This document shows, one piece after another, positions 1 to 7,462 of a stretch of DNA of 9,114 nt; positions within the stretch are counted from its first letter, which is position 1; each line of letters starts with the position of its first letter. Source of the stretch: Pseudomonadota bacterium. Its GTDB lineage: Bacteria; Pseudomonadota; Gammaproteobacteria; Burkholderiales; Burkholderiaceae_B. A program made the translations under genes and the position numbers. The stretch is taken from assembly GCA_023422555.1 (NCBI GenBank), contig JAFAGQ010000317.1, positions 1-9,114 of the forward strand, given 5' to 3'. The notes beneath the pieces were generated by a model, which was not told where the DNA came from, did not search any database, and was given only the letters and a program-made list of their open reading frames with translations.

Positions 1-104
1 GTACCAAAATTTGGGTAAGGAATGGGAAGCATCGCTGGCGGTGTTTTGCAGCAGTCCGGCCAGCCAATATAACCACCGCCGAGTGAAGTGATGTTGTAAC
101 ACAT
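1..104 (-). CDS. PAAR-like (DUF4150) T6SS spike-tip protein, 5' end only
   Basis: Only the first 34 codons lie in the window; the gene continues past coordinate 1. The start is ATG at 104-102, with an AAGGAG ribosome site (117-112) 7 nt upstream. The visible peptide begins MCYNITSLGGGYIGWPDCC and then reads KTPPAMLPIPYPNFG. The 'PD-C-KTP...PIPYPN' pattern is the signature I associate with the N-terminus of DUF4150 PAAR-like proteins, which cap the VgrG trimer and often carry a C-terminal toxin domain. Position supports this: it is the last visible gene of an operon holding vgrG and a DUF2169 adaptor, the usual partner of DUF4150 proteins. The ribosome site touches the stop codon of the preceding pentapeptide gene, so translation may be coupled. 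The N-terminus before the PD-C motif is rather short for the family. Whether a toxin follows cannot be seen. Confidence 0.75.
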   Translation of the reverse strand, partial: MCYNITSLGGGYIGWPDCCKTPPAMLPIPYPNFG

Positions 105-111
105 AAAAATT

Positions 112-117
112 CTCCTT
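112..117 (-). promoter_or_regulatory. Ribosome binding site of the PAAR-like gene
   Basis: The minus strand reads AAGGAG at 117-112, 7 nt before the ATG at 104. It shares its outermost base with the stop codon (119-117) of the upstream pentapeptide gene. This fixes the start of the PAAR-like gene and suggests that ribosomes finishing the upstream gene can reinitiate. Confidence 0.7.
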
Positions 118-1178
118 TATTGGGTCATGCGTTTTCCAATGCTATGTCGCTCCGCTCGGCGTAACGCCGTGTCTTCTGCCCGAATATCGGGAGCCCATCG
201 CATGGAAGCAGACTTATCCACTGCACCGTGAGTGCTGGCCTGCGTAAGCCGGGCACCCTCAAACTCCGCATCCGTTAGCACAGCATAATCGAATATGGCG
301 TAGGACAAATCACATTTTCTAAAGACGGTCGATCTGCAATCAGCACGTTCCAATACAGCGTTTTGCATGCTAGAGCCCGTGAAGTCAGCACCTGAAAGCC
401 CTGCTCTCGTCCACAGCGTCTGGTTCAGACTGGCAGAACGCAGCGAAGCTCCGGTAAGATCGGCCTGCGCAAATAGCGTATTCTCACCATCCAATTCATT
501 CATCACCGACTGACGCAGATTGCTTTTGGCAAAAACTGACTGCTGTACCCAGGCGCCCGTAAAATTGCACTTTTCCAGCCGGGCTTCGGTAAATTGGCAG
601 GCAACAAAGCGTCTGCCGGAAAAATCCTGTCCACTCAAATCACTACCTACGAAAATAACCTGGTTAAATGCCTCGCATACGAATTCAGTCTTGCGCAAGT
701 CCGTTTCATAAAAAACGAACTGCTCAAGCGTATCATCGCCAAATCGGCACGTATCCAGAGCACTATCCTGAAATACGCATTTGCGGGCCGATGCAAATTG
801 CAGCACGGCTCCCTGGAGCTGGCACTGGCAAAACAAGGTATTGTCTACTGTCGCTCCGTTGAAAATGCCGTTTTCGAATGTCGTCTCATTAAATACTGCT
901 TCTTCCAGCGGGCATCCTTTCAAAATTGCACTGGAAAAGTCCACCTTATTGCAAACAACAGACGACAGATCCGTGTCTTCAAACTCGCAACCAGCAAAGC
1001 AACATTCATTGAGCATCGCTTCACCAAAATCACAGCGTAAAAAGCGCGTACCTGCAAATGATACCCGGTCAAATGTCATACCTGATAAATTCAAATCCTG
1101 AAGGGTCAATCGCTCGAATCGTTCATCAGAACATGGTGCAGATGCATCCAGATACTGCTTCAGTCGAAACTCATTCAT
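117..1178 (-). CDS. Pentapeptide-repeat protein in T6SS operon
   Basis: This 353-residue protein is built almost entirely of pentapeptide repeats (A-[DN]-[LF]-x-x type, PF00805) from about residue 25 to 315. Clear units are DLSGQDFSG at 180-188, ADLTGASL at 239-246 and GLSGADFTGS at 260-269. Such repeats fold as a right-handed quadrilateral beta-helix that serves as a rod or scaffold and has no catalytic site. The repeats are rich in Cys (for example 59, 60, 64, 76, 89, 117, 119), which suggests a cytoplasmic protein; there is no signal peptide. The last 38 residues leave the repeat pattern and are basic (RR, KR). The start ATG at 1178-1176 overlaps the end of the DUF2169 gene by 8 nt, so the two are probably translationally coupled. 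The PAAR-like gene follows at once. I infer a role in building or stabilising the adaptor/tip complex; the function is not proven by the sequence. Confidence 0.88.
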   Translation of the reverse strand: MNEFRLKQYLDASAPCSDERFERLTLQDLNLSGMTFDRVSFAGTRFLRCDFGEAMLNECCFAGCEFEDTDLSSVVCNKVDFSSAILKGCPLEEAVFNETTFENGIFNGATVDNTLFCQCQLQGAVLQFASARKCVFQDSALDTCRFGDDTLEQFVFYETDLRKTEFVCEAFNQVIFVGSDLSGQDFSGRRFVACQFTEARLEKCNFTGAWVQQSVFAKSNLRQSVMNELDGENTLFAQADLTGASLRSASLNQTLWTRAGLSGADFTGSSMQNAVLERADCRSTVFRKCDLSYAIFDYAVLTDAEFEGARLTQASTHGAVDKSASMRWAPDIRAEDTALRRAERHSIGKRMTQ

Positions 1179-3813
1179 CTTTCATTAAATTCGCAATCTG
1201 TTGTTCACGATCCCTGTACATGGGGTAAATTTCAAGCTGATCGCGGTAAGCATTGCGCAATCGTGTGCGCGCATTGACGCTGACTTTTGACACGTTGGTC
1301 CGAAACAGTGTGGCGCCTTCGAAGTTGCAATCTTCCAGCCTTGATTGTTCCAGGGAAGCCTGAATCAGGTCGGCATTGCGAAATGTAGCGCCCTGCAAAT
1401 CTGCCTTATGGAAAATGGCGTCCCGGGCAAGTACAGAATCAAACGAACAATCGCGCAGCTTGGCCTTGGTAAAATCAGATTCGCTCAGATCACTACCGGT
1501 AAACACGAGGCGTTCTGCCTGCACGGCAAGGAAGGTGCATTCGAGCAGGCTGCAATCTCGCCATTGACAATCTGAGAGTATGAGATCGTCTTCAAACAGC
1601 ATGTTCACCAGTTTGCTACTGACCCACTCACAACCCTCGATCCTGCAGGTCATGAACGAAGCACTATCCCAATTCGCATTGATGGTATGGCAATCTTTCC
1701 AGGTGCAGTCTGTAAAGGCCACCTTCATCCAATTGCCCTTTGTAAAACGCACTGATTTGAACTGCGACTCGGACAACATACATGCCTCCAGCAAGCAGTC
1801 ATCCAGAACACTGTCCTGCACCAGCCATCCGTCACACATGAGCCGTATCAATCGGCATTCTTTCAGCGTTGAATTGTCGATGCGAAGATGGTCGCACTGG
1901 GTCTCGGTCCACTCGCATTTTCGCACTGTACAGCCCGAAAATATCGCCTCTGCAAGACTTGCGCGGGTAAAGTTGCAGTCCTCAATATGAGTATCCTCGA
2001 AATGTGCACGCGCGAGCACGGTCTCCGTGAAATTCACGTTATGTAACCGTGCACCCGCAAATTTCACGCTTTCCATGAAGGAGCGCGAAAAATCCGCCCC
2101 ACTCAGATCCAGCCCGCTCAGATCCGCACCAGTCAAATCAAGCTCGGTGAGATCACCATTTTCCTGATAGCGTCTTTGGACTTCACGTCGTACCGGATCG
2201 TTCTGCTCAGGTGACAGTCGTGCAGCGGGTTCCTGGTATTGAACAGAATACAAATAACCCTTGCGCAAATCACTTTTGGTCTGGCGTGCACGCTTTTCCA
2301 GACTGGATGAATCGCCCGATTCACCCGCATAAGCGGTCTGGCTAAATGAAGCATCCGCAACACTCAAATCAGGAGGACCACTTTGCTTCACATATGTGAT
2401 TTTTGTTGCTTGATCTGATTCATCCTCGTCGAGCGAATCAGCATACTCGGCAAGTAGCGGGTCTTCACTCGCCCGCAACTGCTCCTGCACCTGCGCCTTC
2501 ATGCTTTCAAAAATCTGGTCACTACGCTCCTGACTCTGCAAGCTGTTATCAAACTGCTCAGGAGGTCCGACAAGCTCGGGAACATAATCGTGGTAGTTCA
2601 TGCCTCGCGTATTCATCCAGGTTTGAAGTGCGTTCTGCTGGTTCGCCACGAACGCCTGGACGCGATCGCCAGTTTTTCCTTGCGGGAGTCGGTAATCAAT
2701 AGCTCGACTGGCTCGCAACAAGGCTTGTGGCATTAATTCCGTATCCTGGGGATGATGCAGAGCGGCCGTTTCCGGATCCAGGCGCAATTGCATAATGCGC
2801 TCGTAATGATCAGACGATCTGCTACTATTTACGTCCTCTACTGCCGCCATCGCCGCTTCGATATCATCCGCTTCGGAGTCGTGGACCACCACTGATCCGT
2901 GAAACATCATGATCATCGATTGCGCGTCCGGCAAAAACCAGATGGTCGATGCCTGCATGTTACTGACTTCTTCAAATTTGCAACGTTTGTCAATATCACG
3001 TCGCTGCAGAAAACACCTTGCTTTCAACGTCGGGATCACGCCTTCCCAGCACGGCAGTTTCGGATGCATATTCCAGATTCGATAGGGTTTTCCTAAAGGT
3101 AGGCTGTTCTGGCTGGCCCATTGCTGATCGTCGGACGCCATATTGAAAATAGACGGATCCATATCAGGAAGAAACCCTGGAAAATCATATTTTTCCCATT
3201 CTTCCGAGTAGGTACCCATTTTTTTCATCTGGCGGGGATGCGTGAATGCGATCGGGCCAAATCCTGCTGGCCCTGGCCGGTCGGAGGCTTTCTCTACAGG
3301 CTTTAGTGGGTCTTCAATATTTGGCAGCGGAGTGCTTCGCAGGTGTGCCCCTTCGCCTTTCTGCTCCACCGAATCAAGTCCTTTACCTTGTGGATTTTCC
3401 GGATAATCAGGACCTCCAAATGCATGCGACCAATCTACCGGCATCTTCTCAAAAGCTTGCGCTGCGCTTACGCGCCCTGCATTCCAGTATCGGTCTCCGT
3501 GGACAAGCAATGTTTTCTCAAGGTCGGCGACCTGAGCTCGCACCATGCATCGCGTTTTATCGCTCTGGTGTGCAGTATAAGCATGCCCGCTGATCAGATA
3601 TTCCGCTCGTGATTTAGGCATGATCTGGTCAAGCAATCCACCGCTGTCCAGCTGAGGCAGCATTTCCGCCCAGAGCTTCTGATCGGGCTCGAGCAACTGA
3701 CCGTTGTCGTCCTGACTCAGCAAAATATAGATGGCTACAGACAGCCGATTGGCGCCACGCCATCGATATGGCCTGGTCAACAGACTGGCCGTGAGTGGCT
3801 TGATTATTTTCAC
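1171..3813 (-). CDS. DUF2169 T6SS adaptor fused to a pentapeptide-repeat domain
   Basis: The protein has 880 residues in two parts. Residues 1 to about 310 are a DUF2169 domain: it opens with MKIIKPLTASLLTRPYRWRG, carries WSHAFGGPDYPENPQGKG at 128-145, and has the PAGFGP / MGTYSEEW / FLPDMDPSIFN block at 182-224, all typical of the family. Residues about 310-545 form a charged, Gln/Glu/Asp-rich linker. Residues about 551-845 are pentapeptide repeats, regular at both ends (LDLTGADLSGLDLSGADFS at 558-576; DLQGATFRNADLIQASL at 805-821) and degenerate with many Trp and Cys in the middle. DUF2169 proteins are known T6SS adaptors that stabilise and load PAAR-linked effectors onto VgrG, for example with the Tde2 DNase of Agrobacterium. 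The start is GTG at 3813-3811 with only a weak GGGAA upstream; it is chosen because the family N-terminus begins exactly there. There is a 59-nt gap from the preceding small gene and an 8-nt overlap with the next pentapeptide gene. Confidence 0.9.
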   Translation of the reverse strand: MKIIKPLTASLLTRPYRWRGANRLSVAIYILLSQDDNGQLLEPDQKLWAEMLPQLDSGGLLDQIMPKSRAEYLISGHAYTAHQSDKTRCMVRAQVADLEKTLLVHGDRYWNAGRVSAAQAFEKMPVDWSHAFGGPDYPENPQGKGLDSVEQKGEGAHLRSTPLPNIEDPLKPVEKASDRPGPAGFGPIAFTHPRQMKKMGTYSEEWEKYDFPGFLPDMDPSIFNMASDDQQWASQNSLPLGKPYRIWNMHPKLPCWEGVIPTLKARCFLQRRDIDKRCKFEEVSNMQASTIWFLPDAQSMIMMFHGSVVVHDSEADDIEAAMAAVEDVNSSRSSDHYERIMQLRLDPETAALHHPQDTELMPQALLRASRAIDYRLPQGKTGDRVQAFVANQQNALQTWMNTRGMNYHDYVPELVGPPEQFDNSLQSQERSDQIFESMKAQVQEQLRASEDPLLAEYADSLDEDESDQATKITYVKQSGPPDLSVADASFSQTAYAGESGDSSSLEKRARQTKSDLRKGYLYSVQYQEPAARLSPEQNDPVRREVQRRYQENGDLTELDLTGADLSGLDLSGADFSRSFMESVKFAGARLHNVNFTETVLARAHFEDTHIEDCNFTRASLAEAIFSGCTVRKCEWTETQCDHLRIDNSTLKECRLIRLMCDGWLVQDSVLDDCLLEACMLSESQFKSVRFTKGNWMKVAFTDCTWKDCHTINANWDSASFMTCRIEGCEWVSSKLVNMLFEDDLILSDCQWRDCSLLECTFLAVQAERLVFTGSDLSESDFTKAKLRDCSFDSVLARDAIFHKADLQGATFRNADLIQASLEQSRLEDCNFEGATLFRTNVSKVSVNARTRLRNAYRDQLEIYPMYRDREQQIANLMKDE

Positions 3814-3872
3814 TGAATTCCCGTAAAGGTCACGTTCATTATGCGATCACAAATGCGGTGTTTAATATACAT

Positions 3873-4373
3873 TCACAACTGTGTTTCCTGTCCATCGATA
3901 TTCTTTATATTCAAACCGCCATTGGCTGATTTCTGACTTTTTACGGTTTCTGTTTCTGTGGCTCCAGTCTCCTTCTCAATCACACTGACTTTTACCAGAT
4001 ACTTTCCGATGTGAATCCGGTTCGGGGACGGCAGTAAAAAAGTCGGGCAACCCACATTGACAGTAACCAGCGAGGTGTTGGCATACAGACCAGAAGCATT
4101 AATGCTATATCCGTACATGGCAAAATTGACAGGTGCCAGTTTCCGACGAAGCCAATATGCTGAAATTTCGATACCGGTTGTTGTTTCGATGGTATCGTAG
4201 GTTTCAATTAGTTTGGGGGCCTTGCAAGTGATATGTGCGTCGGTTTTCCATTCAAGATCTCCATCGTAATTGTGTACCGATGCTGCCGTTACCTCGCGAT
4301 TCATAGTGGATTCGTATGTAAATACCGAATCTTTATCATAATGGTCGGTAGCGGGTTTAATAAAATGCGCCAT
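3873..4373 (-). CDS. Small unknown protein, third of three tandem paralogues
   Basis: This 166-residue protein belongs to no family I recognise. It starts MAHFIKPATDHYDKDS, close to the MAHYQGTFTNKYDQE of its upstream neighbour, and lines up with the other two small proteins without gaps over the first 40 or so residues (Val28, then a 'HNYDGDL' segment at 34-40 where the others have YKGGM or FKNGL). The middle is rich in beta-branched and aromatic residues (NFAMYGYSINASGLY at 83-97), followed by FLLPSP at 112-117, like FLNPSP in the second copy. The C-terminus is polar and Thr/Glu-rich (130-146). No signal peptide, clear membrane segment or catalytic motif is seen. The ATG at 4373 lies 6 nt after the preceding stop, with a weak GGTG site inside that stop region. 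It is the most diverged copy. The role is unknown; its position between vgrG and the adaptor suggests a spike- or effector-associated part. Confidence 0.8.
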   Translation of the reverse strand: MAHFIKPATDHYDKDSVFTYESTMNREVTAASVHNYDGDLEWKTDAHITCKAPKLIETYDTIETTTGIEISAYWLRRKLAPVNFAMYGYSINASGLYANTSLVTVNVGCPTFLLPSPNRIHIGKYLVKVSVIEKETGATETETVKSQKSANGGLNIKNIDGQETQL

Positions 4374-4379
4374 GCAAAT

Positions 4380-4880
4380 TCACCATTTAATGGTCAGTCC
4401 AAAAAAATTGATATCCTTTTTCATCAGGCTCTGCATATAGAGTTTCTTGTCGAAATCAACCACCAGTGCACGTTTCCTTTCATTAATCCTTTCCTTATTT
4501 TCCTCGTTGCAGTGCACAACTTTTAAGGGTGAGGGGTTCAAAAAAATGAGTCCTGACAGAAAGTAAATGCCAGCCATTTCTGTTTTATAGGTGAGCGATA
4601 GCGCGGCCGTAGCCAGGCTGATCGAGAAATTGGACAGCGCAGCACCAAACTGAAACCCCACATACCTCGTATCTCTGTTTGAAGTCGTCGTCACATCCTG
4701 ACAATCAATGGTGATGGCACTTTCGTCGCGCTTGAATGTTTGTCCGCTGGCGTCGATCAACAAACCGTTCTTGAATGTATAGTTTGTCATGCCTGTTACG
4801 GTAATCGATTCTTTCTGCTTGAACAGCGATGTCAACTCCTGATCATACTTATTCGTGAAAGTCCCTTGATAATGTGCCAT
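4380..4880 (-). CDS. Small unknown protein, second of three tandem paralogues
   Basis: This 166-residue protein, of no recognised family, begins MAHYQGTFTNKY. Eight of its first 12 residues match the first copy (MAWYQGTYTDLY). Both have TV-x-G at 27-30 followed by an aromatic/Lys/Gly segment (NYTFKNGLLIDASG at 33-46), and an RDT...FxF segment (69-78 here, 57-67 in copy one). The strand-like 'ITVTGMTNYTFKNG' pattern resembles VgrG beta-helix repeats, including those in the tail of the neighbouring VgrG. Residues 82-115 are fairly hydrophobic (ISLATAALSLTY; MAGIYFLSGLIFL), which could be buried strands or, less likely, weak membrane segments. The C-terminal third is highly charged. The ATG at 4880 follows the previous stop by 8 nt, with AGAGG at 4890-4886 as ribosome site. 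It is probably translated as a block with its neighbours. Function unknown. Confidence 0.82.
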   Translation of the reverse strand: MAHYQGTFTNKYDQELTSLFKQKESITVTGMTNYTFKNGLLIDASGQTFKRDESAITIDCQDVTTTSNRDTRYVGFQFGAALSNFSISLATAALSLTYKTEMAGIYFLSGLIFLNPSPLKVVHCNEENKERINERKRALVVDFDKKLYMQSLMKKDINFFGLTIKW

Positions 4881-4888
4881 TTACGCCT

Positions 4889-5392
4889 CTACGAAACCTG
4901 AGATTTTTGGGCTACGACGGTATGAGCCGCGGTAGTCCGATACTTGACGAGGGCTAATATCTGCTCTCTCTTCGATCGCTTGCGGGTATTTTTTACAAAA
5001 TCACATTTCAGTACAGTGACCAGAACTTGCAGAGAATAGGCATTGACCCAACGGAACATACCCCAGCTCGTGACCGTCTTGCCTTGCGCATAGACAAAAC
5101 CCGGAAAGACATTGAATGTTCCAAATACATTCAGATTGATTCCAACACCGGATACCGCAAAGACCTTTGATTCATCCCAGTAGATGGGTTTAAAGTTGAA
5201 ATGAGCTGCCTTAGCCGTGTCGCGACGCGTGTCAGCACGAATCTCCAGCGTGCCAGACTCTACAGTAAGCTTCATACCACCTTTGTAATACTGAGTGGAT
5301 TTCCCAATGACAGTCTTGCTATCCGGCCCCGTAATGTTGTACTGGGCGTGTCCGGTGTAGAGATCTGTATAGGTGCCCTGATACCAAGCCAT
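4889..5392 (-). CDS. Small unknown protein, first of three tandem paralogues, just after vgrG
   Basis: This 167-residue protein, of no recognised family, begins MAWYQGTYTDLYTGHAQYN and carries TVIGKSTQYYKGGMKLTVES at 27-46. That segment is rich in alternating hydrophobic and polar residues with Gly turns, as in beta-helical spike proteins. The centre (VFAVSGVGINLNVFGTFNVF at 77-96) is hydrophobic and Gly/Asn-rich. The C-terminal 35 residues are strongly basic (KNTRKRSKR at 134-142). There is no signal peptide and no enzyme motif. The ATG at 5392-5390 has GGAG at 5403-5400, 7 nt upstream. The gene follows vgrG after a 60-nt gap with no visible terminator, so it is probably cotranscribed with it. 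The similarity to the next gene points to duplication. It could be a small effector, a chaperone or a structural piece on the VgrG tail; the sequence does not decide. Confidence 0.82.
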   Translation of the reverse strand: MAWYQGTYTDLYTGHAQYNITGPDSKTVIGKSTQYYKGGMKLTVESGTLEIRADTRRDTAKAAHFNFKPIYWDESKVFAVSGVGINLNVFGTFNVFPGFVYAQGKTVTSWGMFRWVNAYSLQVLVTVLKCDFVKNTRKRSKREQILALVKYRTTAAHTVVAQKSQVS

Positions 5393-5452
5393 GCGTTATC
5401 TCCGGATTTTTGTGATACTTCTGGTTTTCAATATTAGCGGTTATTCTGGCGA

Positions 5453-7447
5453 TTACTTAGGTGTCACCAAGCAAGGCTTCGCCGGTTCAACCGGCGCATC
5501 GGGAGCTGCTGCGCCAGGGTCGCCCGGGTCACTTGCTGCGCCCGTTCCCCAGTCGCCTTTTACAACCAGGTCCACACTGGAGTCGAAGTAGATTTTCGTC
5601 GCGCCCGTGACATACTGTGTCAGTGCGCCATGCAGACTGGTCTTGGTTTCGCCGTCACGGTAGTGGTGCATTGCTTTATCGCTAAGCTTGGTCGCGTCAG
5701 TAACAGTTTTGTCCAACGTGCCCTCCACTTTGATTTTAGTGGCCTTGCTGTAGCGGCTTAAGTCACTGTTAAACGCGTGCCGGGTCGCACCTTGTACCGT
5801 CTGATCCTGGGATCCGGCAGAACGTGTTTCCTTCTGGTTGACAGTAATATCGGCATTGCCCTTGACGAATGCGACCAGATCACCCTGGACATCCACTTCC
5901 AGCTTTTGCAGGGTACGAATTACCATGTTCATTTGTGATCTAAGTGTCACCAGTTCCGACGCCAGAGTGTCGTCAATCATCAACATGCTCGTGGTGCTCT
6001 GATCACCAAATACCGACTGGCTCCTGAATCCGCTAATGTTCGCTTGCGCCGGCAACTCCACAGGCGGCATATTACTGGCGTTATAAACCCGTCCCAATAC
6101 GATGGGCCTGTCGGGGCAGCCTCCGATAAAGTCGACCACAACTTCATCCTTGATCCGGGGCAGCTGCAAGCCGCCGAAACCGCCACCGGCCCAGGGGCTG
6201 GATACTCGAACCCAGCAGGAGCTGTTTTCGTTTTTCTTGCCGTATCGATCCCAGTGAAATTGCACCTTGATGCGGCCGTACTGATCGGTCCAGATTTCTT
6301 CGCCCTCAGGACCAACTACGCGCGCTGTCTGTGGGCCATGAGTCCGTGGGATTGGGGTGATACGTGGCGCACGATACTGAATCGTCGCAGGCAGGGCAAT
6401 AAAAGATTCCTCATAGAAATCTTCAGAGCCGGTACCTGTCGCGTAACCAGAGACGCTCATACGGTAATTTACCGAGAGCACCAGATATTCCCGGTTCTCA
6501 GATTTTCTCGGGTGATTTTTCAGGTTGAATGTATGGCCCGGTGAAATGCCACGCGCATTGGCAATGCCGCGCACCTGTTCCTGAAGGCTTTGCAATTCCT
6601 GCAGACGAGTCTTTGAATATTGCTCGCCGTGATCCGGCTCCTGATAGCCCCCTTGCCATTCGAACATTTCCAGATTGCCACTTTGCGATCCACCGGAACG
6701 TCTGGAGACAGCGTCCAGGCTGGCGCCAGGTTTGGTGAAATCATAATCAACTGTGGCATAGCCATCCGGGGTGATCTGCGCGGCCACCTCCCACATGGAG
6801 ATAAATTCCTCCTGGGGTTTGCCAAAGCGGTCCGGTCCATAGTACGGAATGGAATCATAGCCCGGCGTGGGTTCATGAGATGAAATGTCATCTGTCATCA
6901 CCAGCGTGTGCTGGCCATTCTCGTGCTTGAAGTAATAGTAGATACCTTCATGTTCCATGAGGCGACTGACAAACGCGAAATCGGTTTCCTGATATTGCAC
7001 GCAGTATTCCCAGTTCCGATAGGAGCTACTCAGCTTCATTTCGAACGGGAAACTGTACTCACCGAGCACTTCCTTGATGACATCGGGCACAGTCTTTTGC
7101 TGAAAGATCTTGTTGTCAGAGGTCTGGGTCAGATACCACAGCCACGGACGTACCGTTGCCTTGTAAATGTAATAACGGGAACTGGCGTTCTCGCGACCAA
7201 TCAGTTCAAAGCGAGTGACAAGCCCATTCAGATAGCGAGATCCCGAGAGCGTCTCCATTTCCAGGGTGAGCGGTTTGCCAAGCAGGCTCTTAAGGTCAAG
7301 GCTATAGTTGTCGGCAATCAGTTCGACATCGAAGTCGAACAGCTGCGACAGGCCTTCCGAGCCATTCATTTGGCGAAAACCCAGGCTGCTGCCTAGCGGT
7401 GTGTGTGCAACAATAGAGCGAAACTGGATTGAATTGGGAATATCCAC
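5453..7447 (-). CDS. vgrG: T6SS spike protein VgrG (Rhs-element Vgr family)
   Basis: This 664-residue VgrG forms the trimeric needle tip of the T6SS, like phage gp27 plus gp5. The gp27-like part begins near IPNSIQFRSIVAHTPLG and includes the family segment CVQYQETDFAFVSRLMEHEG at 149-168. The gp5 OB-fold region lies at about 370-460 (ARVVGPEGEEIWTDQYGRIK, FHWDR, then SPWAGGGFGGLQLPRI and PDRPIVLGRVYN). Residues about 505-630 look like the gp5-type beta-helix, with loose V-x-[GD]-A-T repeats. The last 25 or so residues are low-complexity Gly/Ala/Asp/Pro (DPGDPGAAAPDAP) ending KPCLVTPK. The tail is short and holds no recognisable toxin domain, so this looks like a structural VgrG that uses separate cargo. 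A longer reading frame from TTG at 7480 exists; I chose GTG at 7447-7445 because AAAAGGAGG lies 9 nt upstream and the family-like sequence starts there. It is the first gene of the operon. Confidence 0.95.
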   Translation of the reverse strand: MDIPNSIQFRSIVAHTPLGSSLGFRQMNGSEGLSQLFDFDVELIADNYSLDLKSLLGKPLTLEMETLSGSRYLNGLVTRFELIGRENASSRYYIYKATVRPWLWYLTQTSDNKIFQQKTVPDVIKEVLGEYSFPFEMKLSSSYRNWEYCVQYQETDFAFVSRLMEHEGIYYYFKHENGQHTLVMTDDISSHEPTPGYDSIPYYGPDRFGKPQEEFISMWEVAAQITPDGYATVDYDFTKPGASLDAVSRRSGGSQSGNLEMFEWQGGYQEPDHGEQYSKTRLQELQSLQEQVRGIANARGISPGHTFNLKNHPRKSENREYLVLSVNYRMSVSGYATGTGSEDFYEESFIALPATIQYRAPRITPIPRTHGPQTARVVGPEGEEIWTDQYGRIKVQFHWDRYGKKNENSSCWVRVSSPWAGGGFGGLQLPRIKDEVVVDFIGGCPDRPIVLGRVYNASNMPPVELPAQANISGFRSQSVFGDQSTTSMLMIDDTLASELVTLRSQMNMVIRTLQKLEVDVQGDLVAFVKGNADITVNQKETRSAGSQDQTVQGATRHAFNSDLSRYSKATKIKVEGTLDKTVTDATKLSDKAMHHYRDGETKTSLHGALTQYVTGATKIYFDSSVDLVVKGDWGTGAASDPGDPGAAAPDAPVEPAKPCLVTPK

Positions 7448-7456
7448 CCTTTCACC

Positions 7457-7462
7457 CCTCCT
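7457..7462 (-). promoter_or_regulatory. Strong ribosome binding site of vgrG
   Basis: The minus strand reads AGGAGG (inside AAAAGGAGGGG) at 7462-7457, followed after 9 nt by GTG at 7447. This near-perfect Shine-Dalgarno sequence lies inside the longer TTG-started frame and argues that translation begins at 7447. Confidence 0.75.

Noticed and set aside
594..1040. Plus-strand open frame of 148 codons
   Set aside because: It is antisense to the pentapeptide-repeat gene. Repeating codons keep the opposite strand open, and the translation has no family-like features.
4536..4636. Possible membrane segments in the second small paralogue (residues about 82-115)
   Set aside because: The stretches are broken by charged and polar residues and suit buried beta-strands at least as well. 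The other two copies show no matching clear membrane helix.
6044..6544. Plus-strand open frame of 166 codons, and another at 6908-7396
   Set aside because: Both are fully antisense to vgrG, whose protein has unmistakable family motifs across these bases.
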